Part shown: piece by piece, positions 22,120 through 33,431 of the stretch
How positions within the stretch are numbered: the first letter of the stretch is position 1
How the letters are laid out: every line of letters begins with the position of its first letter
From: Amoeboaphelidium protococcarum
Taxonomy: Eukaryota > Aphelidiomycota > Aphelidea
Assembly: GCA_023515745.1 (NCBI GenBank)
Contig: JALECJ010000007.1
Location: forward strand, 1,534,612-1,598,611
Length of the DNA: 64,000 nt
Reading direction: 5' to 3'
Notes under the pieces: generated by a model
Database searches by the model: none
Seen by the model: only the letters and a program-made list of their open reading frames with translations
What the model was told of the DNA's origin: nothing
Position numbers and translations under genes: made by a program

Positions 22120-24495
22120 TCACATTGAATCAGTTGCACTATATTTCTGCTGTATCCAGGGATGGTTCATGATATCTGCCATCTTGATACGATCATTGAG
22201 ATTCTTTTTGAGTAGCCTCTGCAGCAAGTCATTACTACCAGCACTTAGTACGAACGGTACTTTTATAATCTTTTTGATCACCTCGTCCATAGAATGGAAT
22301 GGATTATCTTTGTAAATGAGAATATGCAATAAAACTCCCAACGCCCAAATGTCTTGTGGTGGTCCATTATAGAATTAGCCTTTCAACACTTCAGGGCTGA
22401 TATAGTCTAAAGTACCACAGAATGCTTTAAATTGCGATTTCTCATTATAATGACACGCACTACCAAAGTCTATAATTTAAATCTGCATGTTGCTGTCAAT
22501 AATGATATTCTCATCCTTGATATCGCGATGCACAATCCCATTCATATGAAGATGATTGACGGCACTACACACTTGCTTGAATATTGTGTGGACTTCCCAT
22601 TCAGGAATTTACAATTTCAGATCGACATAGTCAAACAAGTCCATCCCACGACCATGTAGAGGCATCTCAAGGTAAAAGTTGTGTCGATCCTTAAACACAT
22701 TCTTCAACTGCACAATGTTGGGGTGCTGCAATTTAGGCGAGGATAACTCTTACAAGATCTAGACTTCCAATGGAGTTCTCTCACCGGTTGCGGCATCGAC
22801 ATACCACGACTCTTATCTGACCTTTTTCTGAATTATAAACTTCAACACTGATTACTTTCCATCAACGGCAAGCTTGTTCTACACCAAATACACGGATCCA
22901 AAAGCACCTTCTCCCAATCTCTATACAATCTCATAATCTGACAGCGATTAAGCCTTACTCTTGTTATCAATTTCATCAATCGGTGATACAACAGTCAATC
23001 CTTACAATTGAGCCAATTCCGAGAACTGAGGCTCTTTGGATTACACTGAAGATCGTTCTTACTTCACACTCTAATCTTCCGCTTTCTCCTTATCTTTAGA
23101 CTACTCTGCAGATCTTTTAATGGCTGGCAATTCATAGGTGAGCCAAAGAGCAACACGTTGACTTGATTTGTGACTGATCAGTCTAATATCTGCAGTCAGT
23201 TCAAATTGTGCTCCAGTTTTATGGATAGCAGTCAGCTTCAACCGCGCCTCTTTACTCCCAGACAACACCGAGTCAATGTATACAGGACTTAAAACGGGAC
23301 TTTGGGTGGAGACGGAGCTCTGAGTAGAGGCACTAGTTGGAGACTTGGAATCTATCAAAGATATTACATCTTCCAACTGTTTGACATTCGCAATTATCGT
23401 GGACAACACACCTCCATTCATCTGGATGATATCAGCCAGCTAATATCCAAATATGTAATTCAAAAAAGCCTGATTAGCGTTCAAAATTACCAAACTCGCT
23501 GAATCTAGCATAATCATACCACTCATCTTGGGAACAATCTTGACATAAATGACGTGTCGTTAATCATCACGAATCTTGCGCGCTGGAACATTATGACCAT
23601 GTACTCTGACGATAAAGTAATCATCGCTCAGCTTCTGGACAGTCTTGGAGAATTATACGATATCAACTTGGTTTAAAAAGAGTTCATTACTGCAATCAAG
23701 TCTGCTGATTTAATTTCTCTCATCCAACTTGAATTCAAAAGTAATCTCACCATCAACCTTCTCCAACACCCAATTCATTTTAACTATACTGCCATTATCT
23801 GCATAAGCAGTCAGCCAACAAGAATACGGATGTACTGCACCATTATGCACGACTTGAACAATTTAACCAGATCTGATTAGATGCTTTTAATTGCCAGATT
23901 TTTTACTGGTTTCAACAGCGGCAGTAACTGCAGCCGACAATTTACGCAGATCGTTAATTACAGAACCAGATGCTTGAACAAAATCTAATAAGTTACCTTT
24001 ACCAGATACAAGGTCAGAACCAAACATGGACTCGGCGGCATCATTGTAATTTGATATCACACCATCCCCAGAGGTACTAACCCAAATCTGCTCCTTGGTC
24101 TTGAATCTTCGTGCAGATATTTGCGATCTGGACGCGATTGGACTTTAGATTTAATGCAGCGACACACCAGCCACTGAACGCTTGACGACTATAGTTCCTG
24201 TGACACCAGATGGCGAATGATGTGCAAACGCGTCCACAATCTTTGCAGACTTCTACAGCGACAGGTCTTAAATGGCGCGAAACTGATTCTCTACGTACTC
24301 CTTCTCAGCGGGCGATAAGGACTGATCTCTCTAGCCATATGCAAAGCTTTGAGTATTGTTACAGACCATGTCTTCTTCTTCGCCATCTCTCTAATCTTCG
24401 TCAGTTTCACGGATAGAGTCAAGCAGCAGTTGGCTAGAAGAATCTTATAGTTAGCGAGTGTCAATGCTAGTTAATCTTATCGGATCTATACTCAT
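22120..24495 (-). CDS. PAS domain protein kinase (PASK/PSK type)
   Basis: The 791-aa single frame runs from ATG 24493-24495 to TGA 22120-22122, with an in-frame TGA just before the start. Two PAS-like segments are visible: [20 protein letters not shown] (about residue 145) and [20 protein letters not shown] (about residue 340). The C-terminal kinase (about 515-785) has [41 protein letters not shown] and [15 protein letters not shown], and ends with [11 protein letters not shown] kinases sense nutrient state and phosphorylate glycogen synthase, UGP1 and translation factors. TAR-coded Gln is frequent. The kinase core looks fully active. Divergent from the V-ATPase gene. Confidence 0.92.
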
Positions 24496-24908
24496 TCTGG
24501 TTATAGCCAGCTGTAATCAATCAACTTAACCGCTTGTGATATGTAAAAGACTTTGTAAAATGGTAGCGATCAGTCTGATTGTGGAGGAGATAAGGGAAGT
24601 CCTGATAAACAATGTCCATCCTTTGCAAATATCACGGTATGTTTTAAAATAGAATACCGGATTTAATTATAGTTGTGTACCGCAGTCATGACAACTCTAC
24701 ACACTCTAAACCTGTCGGCGTGTCTATTTTTCAACCAAATCAGCGCGATCATCAACTTTTCGTTAAAAAAGTGTTCAGTTGAGCCGTAAAATCATCGCAT
24801 TGCCGAATAGCGATTGATTCCTCCTTTCCCGCTTGGTAAATTGCACCTAATTTAATTAATTGATCAGCTGGCTCTATTCAGCTATCTGCTTATTAGTTAT
24901 TTATTAAG
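24496..24908. other. Shared upstream region of the PAS kinase and V-ATPase a genes
   Basis: A 413-bp AT-rich gap between divergent starts. No gene, repeat or RNA was recognised; both promoters presumably lie here. Confidence 0.35.
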
Positions 24909-27605
24909 ATGGCGGGTAATGAATAAGAGTCCTCCCTGTTTAGGAGCGAGACCATGTCGCTGGTCCAACTTTATATTCCATCAGAGTTGGCTCATGACTC
25001 TGTAGCTGAACTCGGCGAGTTGGGCATGGTGTAGTTTAAAGATTTGAATTCAGGATTGAATGCTTTTCAGCGTACGTTCATTAATGAGCTGAAGCGTATT
25101 GATGACTTGGAGCGCCTGCTTAGATTTTTCAAGACTCAACTGGATAAGAATGATGTTCAATACAAGCTGACTGATCCGAGTAATGGCGCCAGTATGTATT
25201 CGTCACCAGCGTCATCATCATCTGCTGGTGATAAATTTGGCGTTAAAGGTAGATCTATGCAGTAGATGGAAGAGCTGGAGTCGTCATTCTAGGAGTATGA
25301 ATAGCGATTGCAGTAGATGAACGGTTAGTAGGAGTAGTTGAATAAGAGATACTTGGAACTGGTAGAGTTGCGTCAGGTATTGCGCGAGTGCGAGTACTTC
25401 TTTGCCTAACAATCTTAGTCTAGTGGTGGTGGTAGAAGGGGTGGTTCGTTCAATGCACCAGCGTCGAATTATGATGATGATTATGAAGAAAGTCTGCTGG
25501 ACCAAGTTGAAGCTGGTAACAGATCATCCACAGCCTCAACAGGATTACAATTTGTAACTGGTACTCTTCCCCGCGGCAGGATGCAGGTATTTGAGCGTAT
25601 TTTGTGGCGCGCATTGAGAGGTAATGTGTTCATGGATTACGCTGAAATCTCTGAGCGTATTGTCGATCCTGTGAGTGAGGAAGAGATTGAGAAGAATGTG
25701 TTTATTGTATTCGCCCATGGAAATGAATTGATTAACAAGATCAAGAAGATTACATAATCTTTCGGAGGTACAGTGTATGATGTCGATGTTGATGAGGGTA
25801 GACGCGCTGCAGCTTTAAGAGACGTCACAGTGAAGTTGGATGATTTGAGAATGGTCCTCGATAATGGAAATGCAACGCGTCTTGCAGAGTTGAAAGTGAT
25901 CAGTCGTCATATCGGTAAATGGGCCACGTTTGTGCGCAAAGAAAAGGCCATATACTCCACTATGGACATGTTTAATTATGATTCTACTAGAAAGTGCTTG
26001 ATAGCTGAGGGATGGTGTCCTAGCAAATCTATAAATGCTGTACAGTATGCACTGCACTCTGTAAGTGAACGTAATGGTTCGCTTGTGCCGCCTATTGTTA
26101 ATCAGTTGTAGACTCACGATCAGCCTCCTACTTATCATAAGACTAACAAGTTCACCTTTGGTTTTCAGGCGATTATTGATTCATATGGCGTAGCTACGTA
26201 CAAAGAAGTTAATCCGGGACTGTTCACCGTTATTACCTTCCCATTCCTGTTCGCCATCATGTTTGGTGATTTGGGGCACGGTCTGCTGGTGTTCTTTGCC
26301 GGTTTGTGTCTGGTGCTGAACGAAAAGAAGATGGAGTAGATGGAGCTGGGTGAAATGGTGTCAATTGTATTTGGTGGAAGATATATAGTTCTTTTGATGG
26401 GCTTCTTTTCAATGTATGTAGGCTTGATCTATAATGACTTCTTCTCCCTACCGCTGTACATGTAGAGTTCTGGCTGGGATATTGAGATATTTAAGAATGA
26501 GACTACTCAGGTATAGTCGTTCAACTCCACGTTCTTGTATCCTTATGCCTTCGGTATTGATCCTGCATGGAGATAGGCTGATAATAGTCTTCTCTTTCTG
26601 AATTCATACAAGATGAAGTAGTCTATTCTGATTGGTGTGCTGCACATGTGCTTTGGTATCATTCTGACTGTCTACAATAGTAGATATTTTAAGCGGCCAT
26701 TGAATTTGTATCACGAGTTCATTCCATAACTGCTGTTTATGCTCAGCATTTTTGGTTATCTCTCCTTCTTGATCATCTTTAAGTGGTTGTATCCATGGCG
26801 TGTGCCTGGTGATGATCCTCCTAGTCTGCTGAATACTCTGATCTACATGTTCCTCGGACTAGGTGGTGTTAAGGAAGGTACGGAGCTGTTTGGTGGTCAG
26901 GCTGTTGTGTAGACCATTTTGCTACTCGTCGCTGTGATTTGTGTGCCGTGGATGTTGTGTGTTAAGCCTTATAAACTGTACAAGTAACATTAGCGCAATA
27001 TCGCAATGGGGTACACTACTATAGGTGGTGATAGTCCTGGTGCTAGATCTCATGACAGCGAAGTCATCAAGCCGGATGTACACGTTAATCTGGATGGAAA
27101 TGGTGGTGCAAGTACTGCTGCTGCTGGTGGTGCAAGTTTGCTTCCAACGGCAACTGAGTTACAGCACGGAAATGGAATTGCTGATGCTGCATCTATTACT
27201 GATGGTAGTGGCGATTTCCATGGTGGTGGTGGAGAGCATGGCGGCAAATTTGAGTTTGGTGAGATTGTTATTCATCAGGTTATTCACACGATCGAGTTCT
27301 GTCTCGGTGCTATATCCAACACGGCGTCGTATCTACGTCTCTGGGCTCTAAGTCTGGCTCATGCCCAGCTGTCAGAAGTGTTGTGGGAGATGACGATTCA
27401 GTCCACTCTGTCTAGTGTGATGCTTGTAGCCGGATTCTACATGTGGTTCCAGTTGACTGTTGGTATCCTAGTAGGTATGGAGGGATTATCTGCATTCTTA
27501 CACGCGTTGCGTCTGCATTGGGTCGAGTTCAATGGAAAGTTTTACGAAGGTGGTGGTCATCCGTTTACTCCTTTCAGCTTCAAAACATTGAGCCGTGAAC
27601 TTTGA
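24909..27605 (+). CDS. VPH1: V-ATPase subunit a (Vo sector)
   Basis: This 898-aa single-exon protein carries the proton path of the vacuolar ATPase. The N-terminal cytosolic half starts [26 protein letters not shown]; the C-terminal half has eight hydrophobic segments. Diagnostic blocks are [56 protein letters not shown] and [20 protein letters not shown], which holds the essential Arg. In-frame TAA (FIPQLLF, 26729) and the TAA/TAG pair in LYKQHQRN show that both codons are sense. An inserted Gly/His/Ala-rich loop lies between about residues 695 and 780, in the usual variable position. Confidence 0.97.
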
Positions 27606-27740
27606 AATTTATATACATAAGATCAAGTGAAATCACTCATTATGTTTCCTTTAGATACTTTCAGCTGTTTAAGGACAATAGTGCAAATAAAACACCAACA
27701 CTTTCTTATTCACTGGTAACTCATTAAATAGCATCAGTCT

Positions 27741-28418
27741 TCAACAGCCGCATTTTTCTACTCTCACATATAGTAAGTCATTATCTTGAATGCCACTCTC
27801 TTGCAGCGATCTGTGCGCGTACAGCCTTTCTGCTGTTTCGTCGAACAGACGCAACTTCTCGAAAGGAATCCCCAAGGTAGATGATAATGCTGATAACAAA
27901 GCCTAAATCCTTGTAGTCTCTGATATACTATAAGTTAATCGATTCCCCTCTTCAGTCATTACTACTACACTGATCCTCGGCTTAACTTCAGTCCTTTGAC
28001 GCTTATTAGTCTTCCCAGACTTGCCTAATGCCGTATCAGTTGATGGATCCGAGGGCAACTTCCATAAAGTTTCATCCCGCTCGCCCGGGTAAAGCTCATC
28101 ATACAAGTCCAATGTGCGCTATCTTCTCTCAGTCAAGGTCCTGATATCGTCATAAGCTCTTTTAGCACTGTGATGAATCAGCTGTTCTGTCTTTAAAACA
28201 TTGGTGCAGTGATCACTGTATTCCTAGCTATCTCGCAGAGCCAGATGCCATACTTGATCAATAATATAAGGCGGTGACAACTTTGTACCATCGAAATCTT
28301 TTGCATGCGCTTTAAGAGGGAGCCAAAAATTGATAAATTCACTGACATAATATGCCGAATCTTTTCTATTCCAGCCATATACTTTTGAGCATTCTTTTGC
28401 CAAATATAAAGTGTCCAT
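27741..28418 (-). CDS. Helical WH/HH domain plus ubiquitin-like protein, paralogue 1
   Basis: The 225-aa single frame starts MDTLYLAKECSKVYGW. The N-terminal part has [36 protein letters not shown] and IHHSAKRAYDD. This Trp-His plus His-His pattern resembles a domain found in bacterial and eukaryotic proteins where (V/I)D-x-x-WH-x-x-x-LDT...Y-x-x-x-C is followed by HH. A linker with PGERDETLW and a basic stretch (KTNKRQR) leads to a divergent ubiquitin-like fold (RISVVVMTEEG...DNDLLYVRV) that ends in CGC. Function is unknown. Tandem with two paralogues on the same strand; converges on the V-ATPase gene. Confidence 0.7.
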
Positions 28419-28614
28419 GATTATAATATAAAGTGCTACTAAATACTATAGTAGAAGAAGCAAAGCAATTCAAGAGTCGGCAATTGTTAAGCTGAAACAG
28501 GCCAAAGTTCCGTTTGGTGATTCAGAAGAGACAGAACGCGATAAAATCAACGAGATGAGAAAGAACGCGTCTCAGCATGCAAGAAAGCGTTCATAATTGA
28601 AACAATTATAATGA
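28417..28614 (+). CDS. Short frame upstream of paralogue 1, doubtful
   Basis: A 65-codon plus-strand frame runs from ATG 28417 to TGA 28612. Its start overlaps the start codon of the divergent paralogue 1 by two bases. The peptide is charged (SEETERDKINEMRKNASQHARKRSQ), more like protein than noise, but frames of this length are common when only TGA stops translation. Possibly a real micro-protein or part of a 5' UTR. Confidence 0.2.
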
Positions 28615-28654
28615 TGATACATAGGAGCTAAACTATATAAAGTTTTACACTTCT

Positions 28655-29326
28655 TCAACATGCCAACAAACGTAATACTAAATGCAAAACCGAATCATTT
28701 TCGATGTGATAATCTTGCAAAGTTTTCGGATCTTCAAGTTGACGACCACTGAAAATAAGGCGTTATTGCCTTGTGGGTATGCCTTCTTTTAAAAACAGTT
28801 CGCATTTCAAACGTTCCACAGTGGAGGACTGTTTTAAAGAGATTGCAATACTTTTTCCAGTCAGTGTTTTGACAATGAAGCTAATTTTTTCTGAGGCACC
28901 AGATTTAAGACGTTTAGAGCGTCTTGTTGTCTGAGCCGGAGGTGTATTCTCATCATCATTGGTAGGGAAGCTCCACACGGACTCATCACGCTCACCAGGC
29001 CACCTCTTGTCGAACAGAGCGATTGTCATCTCCTGACGATCTCTCAATGTTTCAACTTCATCGTAAGCACGTTTGGAGCTGTAATTCATTATCGGAACAT
29101 TTAGCAATTAGTGGCAATGGTCTTCGTATTCTTGAGTATCTAATATGGCAATGAGCCATACTTGATCAATCACTTTGGGCGGATATAGTATCGTGGCTTC
29201 TTAATCGTCAGCATAAGCTTTAAGCGGCATCCAATAGTTTAGAAACTCACTGACATAGTAGGCAGAATCTCTTCTATTCCAATTGTAGACTCGACTACAT
29301 TCTCTGGCCAAGTGTCCAGAATCCAT
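28655..29326 (-). CDS. Helical WH/HH domain plus ubiquitin-like protein, paralogue 2
   Basis: The 223-aa frame starts [16 protein letters not shown]. It matches paralogues 1 and 3 in order but has lost the signature residues: [13 protein letters not shown] has Leu for His, and [10 protein letters not shown] replaces HHS. The C-terminal part is the closest of the three to ubiquitin: [53 protein letters not shown], then LAC instead of [12 protein letters not shown] motif before it could be a nuclear localisation signal. The frame is open 29 codons upstream of the chosen ATG, but the MD start is shared by all three copies. Confidence 0.7.
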
Positions 29327-29719
29327 GTTCTGAATGTAATACAGATTTACAAAGTAATGAGATATAAAGAGCAGTGGAAAATGATATTGTGAAACGTGCA
29401 AGTACAAGTACAAGAAGAAGCAAGAGCGCGTCTCTGATATTTTGAAATTGCCAACTTTGTCAGTGCATGTGCAGAATATGAAATGCAGCGAAAATATTCA
29501 TTATTCCCTTAAACTCTCATGTTTATGACAAGCTAAATAATTAAGAGGAAAGACGCCAAGTAAACTAATAGATAGATATAAATTATACTCATAGCCGTAA
29601 CGTTTTGTGCCAACTTGAGAAAACGCCCTCGTTCGATATTCAGCCAGTAGTGGCACCATGAAACAAAACGAAACCATATATTGATTAAACATCCGCAATC
29701 ACGAAAAAGATAAAGACAT
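29327..29719. other. Spacer between paralogues 2 and 3
   Basis: A 393-bp gap separates the start of paralogue 2 from the stop of paralogue 3. I see no gene in it; it should contain the promoter of paralogue 2. Confidence 0.4.
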
Positions 29720-30388
29720 TCAGCATCCTCTTGAACGTAATGCCAAATGCACGACCGAGTGATCCTTAATATTATAGGACTATAAAGTTCTCCCATCTTC
29801 AAGTTACTAATCCGCAAAGATCAGACGTTGGTCTTTTCCAGGTAACCCTTCTCTAATATAAATCTTCTGTTTTAGGGCCTCAACTGTAGAGTTGTCCTAT
29901 ACAAAGACATTGAACTTCCTTCCAGTAAGAGTCGTAATGTTCACCGCAATCCATTACGTGGCATCTGCCTTCAATCGTTTCGAGCGTCGGGCATCTTATT
30001 GAGAATCAGCGGCGGCTCGATCAGAAGGAAAATTCCAAATGGACACGTCGCGTTCTCCTGGCCATTTCTAATCAAATAGAGCCAATGTGTTCTATCTCCT
30101 CTCCGATAACGTTCGTTAGTCATCATAGGCTCGCTTAGAACTGTGGTGGATGAATTGAACTCTCAACACCCGTAGACAATGATCAGAGTATTCCTTGGTA
30201 TCCAAAAGCGCAACGTGCCATACCTTGTCGATAATCTCTGGTGGCGATATTATAGTTCCATCAAGGTCTCCGGCATACGCTTTCAAAGGCATCCAAAAAT
30301 TCAAAAATTCACTCACGTAAAACGCAGAGTCTCTTCTACTCCATCCGTAAGCAATACGGCACTCTTTTGCCAAATGAGCTGCGTCCAT
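29720..30388 (-). CDS. Helical WH/HH domain plus ubiquitin-like protein, paralogue 3
   Basis: The 222-aa frame starts MDAAHLAKECRIAYGW. The N-terminal domain keeps all signature residues (PPEIIDKVWHVALLDTKEYSDHC, FIHHSSKRAYDD). The linker carries WPGERDVSIWNFP and ARRSKRLK, a likely nuclear localisation signal. The ubiquitin-like domain reads VNITTLTGRKFNVFV, REGLPGKDQRLIFADQQLEDG, LQSYNIKDHSVVHLALRSRGC and ends there, so the ubiquitin Gly-Gly is Gly-Cys. Eleven Gln residues use TAA or TAG. A role in ubiquitin-like signalling or as an adaptor is inference only. Confidence 0.72.
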
Positions 30389-31559
30389 TCTTTTTGATCA
30401 GATTAGTTTTACTTGAGGGAAGTGACTTTACTGAAAATTAAACTCTACCGAACGTTTTTCGCGTCATCAGTTGCACAGTATTTACTCGTTTGATTACCGA
30501 TGAGTCCAAGGTTCCTAGTCCGTTTGAACCTTTACCTGGTCAAATCAATGTATATAATCTTGTAAATAAATTCTCTGATATACAAGTGCATGTAAGGCAG
30601 TCTAGTCCAAGATTCATTAACACAAAACTTCTGCTCCTACATTAGTCGCTGCGCAATCTAACTTTCAATCGGCTGTGTTTTGTTCTTGGTCACCTTAATG
30701 TCTCAATATGTGGGCTCTCCAGCTGATGTCTCGTACTCGGTCGTATTGCTGGTCAAGTGATCCACTTCCTTCGCTCAAAGACTACACACATCACAAGTCC
30801 GTGAAACCACACCGGGTTATCGCGTTAATCATGCGTATTCTTACTTACCTTGCTTACCAGTTGATGATTATTATTATTATTACTATCTACTATTACAAAC
30901 GAAGGAGGTTATACAAGATCGGCGCTGTACTTGCCACATTAAGCTTTTATGGCCATTGGATTTCTGTAAGGCTTGCTCAAATTGAAGCAAAAAGACTGAT
31001 ATGCACGTTTGCTTAGGAAACTGGAACCAGTTTATCCAGTCTAGAAAGCACCCATAAGCATTCAAAGCAGCATTGAAGTAAAGTAGAAAGTTCAAGTAAA
31101 GAAGTAGAGATTTGGTAGTAATTAAATTTACTGATTTTTTATATTCATTGCTTTAGCGCTGAGCAGCACCTTCTTTTTTTATGATGAGAGTGCAGCTGAG
31201 AGATAGAGTCGCCAACAGGAGAGAAGTTCGTAAGACTGTGTTACCAAGTACTAGAGAGGACCATCATAGAATTTATAGACAGGCCATACCAACACAGAAC
31301 TTCTGGCAAACTCGATTGTGAGGAGAACCACAGCAGCAATGCATCTCAATGTAATAATAATAATATAAACTCTTGCCAAGGAGATCAAGCCAACTCTTAA
31401 CTGTAGACTACAGAGCAGACAAAGACGCCTTGACAAACTTCGAATGGAGAAATCTATAATCTAATATCTAATAACTCTACTGTGCTTGCAACGAATGAAT
31501 GACTATAATACAGATGGTATGAACTACGGAAGCACAGTAATACTCTTGCAGTGACGCCT

Positions 31560-31990
31560 ATGAAAGTTGACTACGGCGCCACATGCAACCAATGATAGAG
31601 GGCCAGCCAAAGATACCTATGCATCTAAACTACGGTACCAGTGGCGATAAGGAGAGGAGGATGACTCTTGCAAGCAACGCCAATAAAAATAAACTGCGGC
31701 GCCACATGCAAATGATGATAGAGAACCAGCCAAAGATACCTATGAATCTAAACTACGGTACCAGTGGCGATAAGGAGAGGAGGATGACTCTTGCAAGCAA
31801 CGCCAATAAAAATAAACTGCGGCGCCACATGCAAATGATGATAGAGAACCAGCCAAAGATACCTATGAATCTAAACTACGGCACCAGTGGCTATAAGTAA
31901 GCGGAGGAGGAGGATGGATACTCTTGCAGTAGCGCCAATAAGAATTGACTGCGGCGCTACATACAAATGATGATAGGGAGCAGCCAAAGA
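31560..31990 (+). repeat. Tandem array of 123-bp units
   Basis: The word GGCGCCACATGCA recurs at 31575, 31698 and 31821, with a diverged fourth copy at 31952 and a partial unit before the first. The inner units are nearly identical. The period is 41 codons, and the array is open in one plus frame (31583-31948), coding IENQPKIPMNLNYGTSG-type repeats. In the outer copies the same Lys codon has become TGA. Confidence 0.9.
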
Positions 31991-32125
31991 TGCCTATGAA
32001 TCTATACTACGGCACCTGTGACTATGAGGAGGGAGGACCAATTTGGGAATTTTAAGTACAGCTCGCCAGCCAGTCAATGAGGGAATACAATATTTAGACC
32101 AGCAGGACGAGTGAGAGCACTGAGG

Positions 32126-32872
32126 ATGGAGCAATACAGCATGCCTTGTATTAGCAACCATCCAAATAAGAGGGTGAGACTTACAGCAGAGGAAGGGACG
32201 GTGCTATCAATAATCAGAGTCGGGCCAATTAAGTGCTCAAGTTTAAATATAACTCTGCAAGGCCATCTAGACTCAACTTTTATCCTCTTCCACCAGCTCA
32301 CTTTTTTTATCACCTTGGCATTGGCACTGGCGGCTATTGAGAATTTTTATAGGGCCATTTAAACTTAATGCCAATACCAAGGCGGCGCGCGGGTCAAGCA
32401 TGCCAGCAGTTAGCAACACCAGGACAGAGCAATTTCATTGGCCAGCCACTATAACTTGGTCGACAGACAGTGGATTAAGATTTTTATCCAACAGCTGGCC
32501 AGAGAGATTGAGATTGTGCAGTCCTTGTCGGTATTCAGCTATAAGAGAGACCCGCGCGCCAATTTAATTTATACCACCAGGGCCACTGGCCCATTCCAAA
32601 CCCAGCACTTTGCCGGGCATATAATTATTGGCCTTCACCAGCCACCACCCACTCAGCTTTCTTCTATGGCCATCACCGGCCCACCCTTCCTTCCGCCAGC
32701 CAACCAGCCAGCTTATATTTACGGCCAGCACCAGCCCACCAACCAAACACCCAGCTACTCATGGCCCTTCAATGACCATAAGTGCTTTTATATGACAAGG
32801 ACCCGTCCAGCACCTCTTCGCCAGATAGCCAGAGTAATCACCAACCTGAGAAGCAGCGATCCAGTAGAATGA
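32126..32872 (+). CDS. Long TGA-free frame in the repeat island, doubtful
   Basis: ATG 32126 opens 248 codons to TGA 32870-32872 when one TAA and one TAG are read as Gln. The middle has a hydrophobic stretch (LTFFITLALALAAIENFY) and the C-terminal half is rich in Pro, Gln and Thr. The same phase continues past the stop to 33632. No family is recognised, and base composition (few TGA by chance) may explain it. Kept as a candidate because the frame is unusually long for the region. Confidence 0.25.
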
Positions 32873-32875
32873 CAG

Positions 32876-33431
32876 CATAACCTCTGCTGCTGTCATGGCA
32901 CAGACCAGCACTACAGGACCAGCTCGAGCTCAATCCACCAGCAAATAAACCAGCAGAAGGAGACTTCCAGGAGAAGACACTCTAGCAAGCAAAGAAGACA
33001 GGACAAGTCAAGACGCGAGCAGACGACACAGAGCAGAGGGACTCTGTGCTAAATCAAATTTGTTCCCATGCCCATTAGTATAAGGGCTTCTTTACATAAT
33101 GATGAGCCAACTCACAGGGAGATTTCCATCTGTGAGGCTCTCTAGCTTCAGGCACCACAATTGGTTGTGCCAGTCCTTTTAAAGCCACCATTTTTTAATT
33201 TTCTAGAGCAATGCCAGGATGCCCAGCTGGCTAGCTCAACTTTTTTATTTTTTAAACCATTTGGCCTTCTCAATAGCCATTAGACAAGAAACTCAACCCA
33301 ACTGGTAGCTGCGGTTCAATAGAAAGGCAAGCATGACCTCTGCTGCTGCCTTGGTACAAACCAGTGCTATAGAACCAGCACAAGCTCCATCTACCAGCAC
33401 ATAAACCAGAGGACGAAGACTACCAGTATGA
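32876..33431 (+). repeat. Diverged direct repeat, two copies 456 bp apart
   Basis: About 96 bp from 32876 (CATAACCTCTGCTGCTG) recurs from 33332 (CATGACCTCTGCTGCTG) at roughly 70-75 percent identity. Similarity continues more weakly for another 100 bp in both copies (GAGCAGAGG-ACT, CCCATTAGTAT). The spacing is a multiple of three. Confidence 0.7.
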
